From the NCBI GenBank assembly GCA_965222425.1, contig CBDCTW010000023.1, positions 186,001 to 250,000 on the forward strand: DNA of 64,000 bases, in the 5' to 3' direction. Made by a program: the position numbers and the translations under genes. Each line of letters begins with the position of its first letter. Within the stretch, counting starts at the first letter, position 1. Below, piece after piece: positions 24,705 through 31,225 of this stretch. This DNA comes from CBDCNP01 sp965222425 (GTDB lineage Bacteria; Acidobacteriota; Vicinamibacteria; Marinacidobacterales; DATDRI01). The notes under the pieces are model-generated. The model had not been told where the DNA came from and did no database searches. It saw nothing but the letters and a program-made list of their open reading frames with translations.

Positions 24705-25622
24705 TTAGTTGAGTCTCGCCATCTCTAGCGAGCCTTCCTGCGACCGATAGTAGTTCATCTCGTACTCGACGGGGGCGACATTTCCGATCGGCTCCAAGAG
24801 TCGTTGCGTGTTGTACCAATGGACCCACTCGAGGGTGGCGAACTCGACGTCCTCAGGACCACGCCAGGGCCCACGTCGACGGATCACCTCGGTCTTGTAG
24901 AGGCCGATGATGGATTCAGCCAAAGCGTTATCGTAAGAGTCGCCTCGGCTGCCGACGGACGGCTCAATACCCGCCTCGGCGAGCCGCTCGGTGTAACGGA
25001 TCGAGACGTACTGCACGCCGCGGTCGCTGTGATGCACCAATGTATCTTCTGGGTCTAGTCGGCGCTCGTGCAGCGCCTGCTCCAACGCATCGAGAGCGAT
25101 GCCGGCAGTCAACGATGTCGTCGCTCGCCAACCGACGATGAATCGAGCGAAGACGTCGATGACGAAGGCGACGTACACGAAGCCGCGCCACGTGGCAACG
25201 TAGGTCAGGTCCGAGACCCAGAGCTCGTTCGGGCGTGTGGCGTTGAAGTTGCGCTCCACGAGGTCCATCGGGCGAGCGCCGCTCGAATCCGGCTTCGTCG
25301 TCTTGAATCGACGTCCACGGACCGCGCCCTGGAGACCCATTTCACGCATCAGACGGGCCACCGTGCATCGAGCCACGTCGCGGCCCTCACGGCACAGCTG
25401 ACGCCAGACCTTGCGCACGCCATACACGTCAAAGTTCTCTTGCCGTACACGACGAATCTCGCCGCGGAGTTGGACGTCGCGCTTCGCTCTCGCTGGCAGG
25501 CGGCTTGGGTCCTTCTCTCGCGCTTTCTGCTCGTAATAGGTCGACGGGGCGATCGGAAGCATCCGGCAGATCGGCTCGACCCCGTAATTTTCACGGTTCG
25601 CGTCCACGAACAACACATTCAC
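24705..25622 (-). CDS. IS3-family transposase OrfB (DDE integrase domain)
   Basis: A 305-residue integrase-type transposase. It has an N-terminal HTH_21 region (YGVRKVWRQLCREG), the catalytic residues in VSDLTYVATW (Asp), HHSDRGVQY (Asp) and GDSYDNALAES (Glu), and the closing WYNTQRLLEPIG motif. It starts with GTG at 25620-25622, overlapping the end of orfA. In IS3 elements OrfB is mainly made as an OrfAB fusion by -1 frameshifting; a GTTTTTCG run near the orfA end (about 25653-25660) is a candidate slippery site. No lesion seen. Confidence 0.94.
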   Translation of the reverse strand: MNVLFVDANRENYGVEPICRMLPIAPSTYYEQKAREKDPSRLPARAKRDVQLRGEIRRVRQENFDVYGVRKVWRQLCREGRDVARCTVARLMREMGLQGAVRGRRFKTTKPDSSGARPMDLVERNFNATRPNELWVSDLTYVATWRGFVYVAFVIDVFARFIVGWRATTSLTAGIALDALEQALHERRLDPEDTLVHHSDRGVQYVSIRYTERLAEAGIEPSVGSRGDSYDNALAESIIGLYKTEVIRRRGPWRGPEDVEFATLEWVHWYNTQRLLEPIGNVAPVEYEMNYYRSQEGSLEMARLN

Positions 25623-25939
25623 CTCGGTCGGCGGTCGAGCTCCGCCTGGGCGAAAAACGCCGACGCCTTGCGAAGGATCTCGTTCGCCCGCTTTAGCTCA
25701 CGGTTCTCTCGCTCAAGCTCCTTCAGCCGCTGACGCTCGTCCGTCGTCAGTCCCGCTCGTTTCCCAGCATCACGCTCTGCTCGACGCACCCACGTGCGTA
25801 GCGTTTCCCGCGTACAGTCAATCTTCGACGCAATCGATGAGATCGCTGACCACTGAGATTCGTGCTGAGCCTGCTGGTCGAAAACCATCCGCACTGCGCG
25901 CTCTTTTACCTCCGGTGAATACCTGCTTCGTCTTGTCAT
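25619..25939 (-). CDS. IS3-family transposase OrfA (helix-turn-helix and leucine zipper)
   Basis: A 106-residue DNA-binding protein: a helix-turn-helix of the IS3/IS911 type (SRYSPEVKERAVRMVFD ... CTRETLRTWVRRAERD) and a C-terminal coiled coil (RLKELERENRELKRANEIL) for multimer formation. Its stop overlaps the orfB start. It binds the inverted repeats of the element. Confidence 0.92.
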   Translation of the reverse strand: MTRRSRYSPEVKERAVRMVFDQQAQHESQWSAISSIASKIDCTRETLRTWVRRAERDAGKRAGLTTDERQRLKELERENRELKRANEILRKASAFFAQAELDRRPR

Positions 25940-25989
25940 GACTCCATCCTCTCAAGAGTTGGAGTCTCCGGGAAACCCGGGGCGGTTCA

Positions 25990-26258
25990 CAAACCGCCGC
26001 ACCCAGGACAGTTGACGCGCCAACGCTCGTATTCCAGAGAGATCCGCCAGCCTGCCAACGACAGGTCGCGGACCCGGCACACTTGCTTGTCATAGCGCCC
26101 CCGGCACCGTTGCCCACAGTAAGAGCAAACAGCTGTTTTTTTCGCCTCTTGAGCTGGATGACGTGGGCGTATCGGTCATCGAATACACCCTTCAATCCGG
26201 CACCAGCCACGAAACCTGGCAGCGCAAACAGCGAGCGGATCGACTGGGAATTTTTCAC
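25990..26258 (-). pseudogene. ISL3-family transposase, N-terminal remnant with frameshift
   Basis: From ATG 26256-26258 the frame reads MKNSQSIRSLFALPGF ... RRKKQLFALTVG. A one-base shift at the A-run near 26136-26143 then reaches the frame CSYCGQRCRGRYDKQV and later CPGCGG, the two cysteine pairs of the ISL3 zinc ribbon, before the IS3-family element cuts it. The frameshift shows this copy was already dead. It belongs with the C-terminal remnant at 24396-24674. Confidence 0.8.
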
Positions 26259-26415
26259 TCGGTTAGCCTATCCGAAAAATGGACCACTTTTCAGCACCTG
26301 ATGAAGTCTGGATACCTTTTCCACACAATGAGTTACACTGTTTTTCGTCAGGACTTACCCACACGAATCCGCGTAGACCCAAAAGAAGAATATGGGAGGG
26401 AAAAAATAGCAAACG

Positions 26416-26653
26416 CTAGGAAGCGAGGACTCGCGTCCCGTTCTCACCGCGGAGGGCGCGCTGAAGGGACGCAATGTCCGCGATCAACACTTCGCGACCT
26501 CCCCTGCGGAGGTACTCGATGGCCGCCTCGATCTTGGGCCCCATGTTGCCCGGTGGGAAGTGCCCTTCCTCCAAATACGACTCGGCTTCGTCCACAGTGA
26601 GCTCGGCGAGGGGCTTCTCGTCGGGCTGGCCGTACTTGAGAAACACTTTAATT
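26416..26653 (-). pseudogene. arcC: Carbamate kinase C-terminal remnant
   Basis: The last 77 or so codons of a carbamate kinase: KVFLKYGQPDEKPLAEL, then VDEAESYLEEGHFPPGNMGPKIEAA (cited in part), the family C-terminal substrate and ATP region, ending in TAG at 26416-26418. About 230 N-terminal residues are missing. Similarity ends exactly where a short repeat (26654-26674) begins, with an in-frame TAG inside it. Carbamate kinase genes accompany xdhC/mocA/yqeC/ssnA in purine and selenium-hydroxylase loci, so this remnant fits the cluster upstream of it on the same strand. Confidence 0.8.
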
Positions 26654-26674
26654 ACTGATACAGGGCACTAGGGT
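26654..26674. repeat. Short repeat, single arm (ACTGATACAGGGCACTAGGGT)
   Basis: This 21-base motif marks the break point of the carbamate kinase remnant. It recurs as both arms of an imperfect hairpin at 47105-47153. The reverse strand of 47105-47124 differs from it by one substitution and one missing base, and 47134-47153 is a more diverged copy. Confidence 0.55.
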
Positions 26675-26713
26675 TGTGGGTGTTCCGAACGTCTGGCCTT
26701 GGCGATGACCGAC

Positions 26714-27567
26714 TCAGACTTTGCCATAGTACTCCTGGCGCTCGGTATACATCATCGCCTTTCCCGAGCATTGATGGCGCACGGCAACCATCTCCGCGAC
26801 AATGGACACCGCGATTTCGCCTGGGCTACTCCCGCCCAAATCGAGCCCCATCGGGGAGTGAACGCGTTCCAGCTTCTCCCGAGGTACGCCATCGCGCTCC
26901 AATCGATTGAATATTTTTTCGATCTTAGTAACGCTACCGATCAGGCCAAGGTATGCGGTGTCGTACTGGATGAATGTTCTCAAGGCCTCCTCATCGGAAG
27001 TATGCCCGCGGGTGACGATCACGACATACGCGTTGTCGCCGTAAGTGAACTTATCGGCGAGCTCCAGGATCGACCCCGCCTCCACCACGTCGGCCTCTGG
27101 AAAGCGCTCTCGATTGGCGTATTTGACCCGATCGTCCAGAACGATGACTTCGAATCCAGCCAGCTTCGCAATTTGGCTGAGGGGCATAGCGATATGCCCG
27201 GCGCCGACCATGAAGACCCGCGGGGCCGGAATGACCGGGTCGATGAAACCGTCACGCTCCCTCCACAAATGAGACCGTTTTCTTCTTCATCGGCGTTGTA
27301 ATCATACGAGTGAATCTCGCATTTGCGATTGTCGATGGCTGCGCGTGCGCGCCAGAGGATCTCCGCTTCCACACAGCCACCACCAACCGTTCCTCGCAGA
27401 CGTCCGTCGCGCCCTACCACCATCTTGGCCCCCGCCTTTTGCGGCGTGGACCCTTGGGTCGTCAAGATGGTCACCAGAGCCACCACTTCTCCGCGTTGGG
27501 TGGCCTCCTCGACTTCCCGATAAACCGACTTCGGAACATGAGCCTGCGAGGACGATTCTTCTTTCAT
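26714..27567 (-). pseudogene. xdhC: XdhC-family molybdenum-hydroxylase maturation factor, one frameshift
   Basis: The first frame from ATG 27565-27567 gives the CoxI-like half: STPQKAGAKMVVGRDG, GTVGGGCVEAEIL and GLICGGSVTV. The frame then shifts at an A-run (27246-27248) and continues as FIDPVIPAPRVFMVGAGHIAMPL, the Rossmann half, to 26714. Adding one base to the T-run of the coding strand restores a 284-residue XdhC of normal length. XdhC proteins insert the mature Mo cofactor into xanthine dehydrogenase-type enzymes. The single homopolymer indel may be an assembly error. Gene order is thrC, yqeC, mocA, xdhC, arcC. Confidence 0.85.
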
Positions 27568-27586
27568 AGACTCGCGACATTCGGAG

Positions 27587-28171
27587 TTATTCGTCCAACT
27601 CCTGCAAACATTTAGCATAATCTTCGGGGGTGTCGATGTCCAACAAGATCCCCGCATCATCCATTTCTACCTCTACGGCTCGCTCGACGAACTTGCGAAG
27701 CAATGGCTTGGCGCCCGAATCGCCTTCGAGTTGCTCCAGCTCCGCGAACAATTCGCTCGCCACCAGTACCGGATGCCCCTGACTTCCTTGGTAAGTGGGG
27801 TAGACGATCGGCACGCCCGCTCGGTGGAATCGGTTGATCAGCATCGCGACGGTCTCCGCCTTCAGGAGCGGCTTGTCGGCGAGGGCAATGAGAACGGCGC
27901 GAGTACCCTCCGGGAGCGCAGCCATCCCCGCTCGAATCGAGCTAGCCATCCCCTCGTCCGCATGTAGATTCGTGACCACCTGCACCCGATCCGTGGCGGG
28001 GACGCCGGGCACACCCGCGGCCGGCTGCACGACGAGGATTCGCTCCACCGGCGAGTCCAGCAAAGCCGACAGGGAGCGCTCGAAGACCGTGCGGCCCCCC
28101 AGATCCAGTTCGAGTTTGCCGCGGCCCATGCGGGAGGCAGACCCCGCGGCGAGGAGGATAGCGGTAATCAA
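27587..28171 (-). CDS. mocA: Molybdenum cofactor nucleotidyltransferase (MocA/MobA-like)
   Basis: A 194-residue NTP transferase. The nucleotide-binding N-terminus is AILLAAGSASRMGRGKLEL and the metal/substrate loop is ALADKPLL (D where most have DMP or DQP). These proteins add CMP (or GMP) to molybdopterin, matching the xdhC and yqeC neighbours. Its ATG overlaps the yqeC stop by four bases, and xdhC starts 19 bases downstream. Length is normal for the MocA group. The cofactor form (MCD or MGD) is not decided by sequence alone. Confidence 0.86.
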   Translation of the reverse strand: MITAILLAAGSASRMGRGKLELDLGGRTVFERSLSALLDSPVERILVVQPAAGVPGVPATDRVQVVTNLHADEGMASSIRAGMAALPEGTRAVLIALADKPLLKAETVAMLINRFHRAGVPIVYPTYQGSQGHPVLVASELFAELEQLEGDSGAKPLLRKFVERAVEVEMDDAGILLDIDTPEDYAKCLQELDE

Positions 28172-28941
28172 GACGTCTTCATACTGTAATAGCAGCCGTT
28201 CGGCTGGATCGCCTCTCCGAAGGTCACTTCAGGTGCCCCTGCCGAAAGGAGTAACTCTCCGACTCTCTCCGCCTGTTCCAGGCGGGTGTCGTCCACCTTG
28301 TTCAAGAAAACGATCTTTCTCGACGTTTTCGGAATGGCCGGAAAGTAGCCGCGCACCAGTGCGAGGGCGATGACTTCCTCCACGATACGGCTTCCCTTCG
28401 ATGCACCAGACAGTTCTTGCACGATCTCGAGTCGGTGAACGCTCTCTTCATCGAGCCGCCGTCCGAGAATGTCGATTCCGGCCATGACAATTGTAGAGGT
28501 CGTCCACTCTGGCACCGCTGGCTCGTGTGGAGCGGGAGCCTTGAGGGAACGGCCCCGCGCACCATCGGCCTCGATAATCACGCAGTCGGCCATGCCACGA
28601 AGGGGATCGATATCCTCCGGTTCTAGCCCCTCGAGCTTGTCCTGCCGCTCCCGCGCCCTGACTACCGTCACCGCGCCGTAGCGGTCCAGCCTGGCTCTCA
28701 CGCTTTGCAACCAGTTGTCCTCTTCACTGGCAAACACCATCGGAGGCGCCGTGGTAGGTGAGTCCGGCGTCTGCGTATGGGTTGTCGTGGTGGCTACGAC
28801 AGAAAGTCCGGCCCGTCGCAGCTCAGTTACCAAGCCATAGAGCGTGGTGGTCTTGCCCCCCGCTCCGACCAAGCTCACCACGTCGCCGGCACGTACCTCG
28901 AACGCGTCCGCCAAGCCGAATCGGGAATCGATGGTTGTCAC
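28168..28941 (-). CDS. yqeC: YqeC-family selenium-hydroxylase cofactor protein
   Basis: A 257-residue P-loop protein with VVSLVGAGGKTTTLYGL (about residues 21-37), CVIIEADGARGRSLKAPAPHEP (cited over its core, DGARG) and a late VFLNKVD motif. YqeC is associated with selenium-dependent molybdenum hydroxylases (xanthine dehydrogenase and relatives) together with MocA, XdhC, carbamate kinase and SsnA. It overlaps both neighbours by four bases (thrC and mocA), so translation is coupled. No YqeB or hydroxylase subunit gene is in the window. Confidence 0.87.
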   Translation of the reverse strand: MTTIDSRFGLADAFEVRAGDVVSLVGAGGKTTTLYGLVTELRRAGLSVVATTTTHTQTPDSPTTAPPMVFASEEDNWLQSVRARLDRYGAVTVVRARERQDKLEGLEPEDIDPLRGMADCVIIEADGARGRSLKAPAPHEPAVPEWTTSTIVMAGIDILGRRLDEESVHRLEIVQELSGASKGSRIVEEVIALALVRGYFPAIPKTSRKIVFLNKVDDTRLEQAERVGELLLSAGAPEVTFGEAIQPNGCYYSMKTS

Positions 28942-30254
28942 GACCCGTCGCTGGTCGTCGATGGGTTTGGGGATCGGCTCTGGGATCCGCCGTGGGTGTC
29001 CAACGGGTTCTCGGCCAAGCGTCGTTCCACCTCGTCGAGGCGAGGGGGAATGGGCTCCGCAAGATGGGCCCGGTCGAGAATCGATGCAGTATCCTTGAGA
29101 CCCGTTCCGGTAAGCAGCAGAACCACCGTGTCGTCACCGTCCACTTGCCCCTGCCCAACCATGCGCACGAGGCCAGCGAGAGAAGCGGCGGCCGCCGGCT
29201 CGACGAAGACTCCCGTCTTTCTTGCCAAGAGCAACTGCGCTTCCAGAATCTCGCCGTCGGTGACCTTTAGAGCCACTCCGTTGGAGTGACGGATGGCACG
29301 CATCGCGCGCTGGGGATCCCGGGGCAGTCCGACCGCGATGCCATCGGCGATGGTGCGGCCCTCGGTCGGGCGGATTACACCGTCCCCCAACAGGGCGTCG
29401 GCAATCGCACTCGAGCCTTCTGACTGGACCGCCACAAGTCGAGGCAATTTGTCGATGAAACCGACGCGAAACAGCTCTTCGAAGCCCTTACCCACGCTGG
29501 CAATAATATTTCCGTCCCCGACTGGCACGAACACCCAGTCCGGGAGGTTCCAGTCGAGTTGCTCGGCGATCTCGAAGGACACGGTCTTCTTCCCCTCGCT
29601 CAAGTAGGGGTTCGTTCCGCTGTTGCGACTGTACCAGCCGAAACGCACGCAAGCTTCGGCGGCCAGATCGAACGCCGTATCGTAGATGCCGTCTACTCGG
29701 ATCAAGTAGGCACCGAACGCGATTATCTGAGCCAACTTTCCGGATGGCGTGGACTCGGGAACGAAGATTACACTCGTCAATCCCGCGCTCGCGCACATGC
29801 CCGCCAACGCCGAGGCAGCATTCCCGGTAGAGGCGCAAGCCAGAACACGGTGTCCCTCCGCAACCGCGCGCGCCACCGCCATAGCGCTGGCGCGATCTTT
29901 GAGCGAGCCAGTCGGATTGCGGTTGTCTTCCTTGAGATAAAGCGAGCCGAAACCAAGGTCCGAACCCAAACGCGCGGCCGGAGTCAGGGGCGTCCAGCCG
30001 GGCGCGAGCGGGGGGACGGAATCTTCTTCCACCGGGAGGATGGCGCGGTAACGCCACATGATCCTCTCGGGATCGCCATCTAACGCCTCACGACTCCACG
30101 TGCTCCGTATCGTGTCGTAGTCATAGAGCACATCGAGATTCGCCCCACACGCAGAGCACGTCCACTCCGACGCATCGGCAGGAAACTCCTTTTCGCAAAC
30201 GGTACAGCGACGCCCTAGTTCGACCATGCTGCCTCGAACCTTGTCTGCGCTCAT
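28938..30254 (-). CDS. thrC: Threonine synthase-family PLP enzyme with zinc ribbon
   Basis: A 438-residue fold-type II PLP enzyme. It starts with a zinc-ribbon-like segment (CTVCEKEF ... CSACGANLD), then has the PLP lysine motif NPTGSLKDRAS, the phosphate-contacting STGNAASALA, and GDGNIIASVGKG. Threonine synthase converts O-phosphohomoserine to threonine. In purine/selenium hydroxylase loci an enzyme of this family may instead act on another amino acid, and its four-base overlap with yqeC favours a link to that pathway. The last about 25 residues are low-complexity Ser/Pro-rich. Confidence 0.82.
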   Translation of the reverse strand: MSADKVRGSMVELGRRCTVCEKEFPADASEWTCSACGANLDVLYDYDTIRSTWSREALDGDPERIMWRYRAILPVEEDSVPPLAPGWTPLTPAARLGSDLGFGSLYLKEDNRNPTGSLKDRASAMAVARAVAEGHRVLACASTGNAASALAGMCASAGLTSVIFVPESTPSGKLAQIIAFGAYLIRVDGIYDTAFDLAAEACVRFGWYSRNSGTNPYLSEGKKTVSFEIAEQLDWNLPDWVFVPVGDGNIIASVGKGFEELFRVGFIDKLPRLVAVQSEGSSAIADALLGDGVIRPTEGRTIADGIAVGLPRDPQRAMRAIRHSNGVALKVTDGEILEAQLLLARKTGVFVEPAAAASLAGLVRMVGQGQVDGDDTVVLLLTGTGLKDTASILDRAHLAEPIPPRLDEVERRLAENPLDTHGGSQSRSPNPSTTSDGS

Positions 30255-30287
30255 GCACGGGCTTCCTGCGCCCCATGTTGGTAGCAG

Positions 30288-30410
30288 CTAGTCAATGACA
30301 ACCCAGTTCTTGATCCCCTCGATGCGGTGAGAGCCCCATTCGCGCCGAGAATCACGTCGCTCTCGCCCCCGGGCGTGAATACGGTAATGGTCCCAGTTGA
30401 CCTCGCTCAA
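30288..30410 (-). CDS. Possible small protein (40 aa) ahead of thrC
   Basis: A 41-codon frame starts with TTG at 30408-30410 after a perfect GGAGG ribosome site six bases away and ends at TAG 30288-30290, 33 bases before thrC. The product is rich in Arg, His and Trp (SEVNWDHYRIHARGRERRD ... IKNWVVID). No family recognised. The strong ribosome site and operon position argue for a real small gene; the length is too small to be sure. Confidence 0.35.
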   Translation of the reverse strand: MSEVNWDHYRIHARGRERRDSRREWGSHRIEGIKNWVVID

Positions 30411-30480
30411 TTGGACCTCCTAACGGAATAGGCCTTGCCTAAATGCGGGAGAGGCGCGCTATTATAACAGCCGGTTGATC

Positions 30481-31221
30481 ATGCGCAACCTCCACTCCAC
30501 CGTCGAAGTGGTGGGGACGATACTTCTCCTCCTCGTTCCCGTCACTCTGGCCCGGCCGGTTCACCAGTCCGAAGCGGATCGCTTCCGGTTGGAGCGGGAC
30601 CGCATGGTCTCCCGGCAGATCGAGGCGCGGGGGATCGACGACCCGCAGGTGCTGAGCGCGATGAGGGCAGTTCCGCGACACTTGTTCGTCCCTAACCAAT
30701 ATCGGGATCAGGCCTACGACGACCATCCGCTGCCTATTGGGCTGGGACAGACGATCTCGCAACCCTACATCGTCGCCCTGATGACCCAACTGGCGGCGCC
30801 CGATCCGGACGATGTCGTTTTGGAAGTGGGAACCGGTTCCGGCTACCAGGCGGCGGTGCTCGCCCAGCTCGTCGACACCGTCTATACAGTGGAGATCCTG
30901 CAGCAACTCGGAGATCAGGCGAGCGAGCGATTCAAACGTTTGGGGTATGCCAACGTCGAGCCACAGGTCGCTGACGGGTATTACGGCTGGGAGGAGCACG
31001 CGCCGTTCGACGCGATCGTGGTGACCGCCGCCGCTGAGCACATTCCCCCTCCCCTGATTCGCCAGATCAAGCCAGGCGGCGTCATGGTGATACCGGTGGG
31101 AAACCGTTTCCAGGTTCAATCCCTGATGCTAGTGGAAAAGACGAAGGAAGGAAAAACGACTTCCCGAAGTCTACTCCCGGTTCGCTTCGTCCCCCTAGTA
31201 GGTAAGCACGGGAAGCGCTAG
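30481..31221 (+). CDS. pcm: Protein-L-isoaspartate O-methyltransferase, exported form
   Basis: A 246-residue SAM-dependent enzyme that repairs isoaspartyl residues. PCMT motifs: MVSRQIEARGI, VPRHLFVP, the substrate loop QTISQPYIVALMT, SAM-binding VLEVGTGSGYQAAVLA and the late KPGGVMVIPVGN. ATG 30481 (rather than TTG 30475) gives an N-terminal signal peptide (MRNLHSTVEVVGTILLLLVP), so the enzyme is probably periplasmic, as in some Acidobacteriota and Proteobacteria. A TTG-initiated membrane protein gene begins 4 bases after its stop. Confidence 0.9.
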   Translation: MRNLHSTVEVVGTILLLLVPVTLARPVHQSEADRFRLERDRMVSRQIEARGIDDPQVLSAMRAVPRHLFVPNQYRDQAYDDHPLPIGLGQTISQPYIVALMTQLAAPDPDDVVLEVGTGSGYQAAVLAQLVDTVYTVEILQQLGDQASERFKRLGYANVEPQVADGYYGWEEHAPFDAIVVTAAAEHIPPPLIRQIKPGGVMVIPVGNRFQVQSLMLVEKTKEGKTTSRSLLPVRFVPLVGKHGKR

Positions 31222-31225
31222 CCCC

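Larger units (their letters stand above)
24675..25989 (-). mobile_element. Complete IS3-family insertion sequence (1315 bp)
   Basis: The two ends are near-perfect inverted repeats (24675-24701 and 25963-25989, 26 of 27 bases, starting TGAACCGCCCCGGG) and the element is flanked by the three-base duplication CAA (24672-24674, 25990-25992). It holds overlapping orfA and orfB in the standard IS3 arrangement, both intact. It inserted into the ISL3-family remnant, and excising it with one CAA rejoins that frame at CPGCGGL-HVEHL. Confidence 0.94.
24392..26380 (-). mobile_element. Internally deleted ISL3-family element carrying a nested IS3-family element
   Basis: The ends are perfect 24-base inverted repeats (24392-24415 and 26357-26380; outermost bases GGGTCTACGCGG) flanked by the eight-base duplication AAAAGAAG. 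Without the nested element and its duplication only about 671 bp remain, against roughly 1.3-1.5 kb for a full ISL3 element. What remains encodes the zinc-ribbon start and the last about 45 residues of an ISL3 transposase; the DDE core between them is gone. It is a non-autonomous derivative, later hit by an IS3-family element. Confidence 0.9.

Noticed and set aside
25619..25622. orfA/orfB overlap as a disabling frameshift
   Set aside because: This is the normal IS3 arrangement; the fusion is made by programmed -1 frameshifting.
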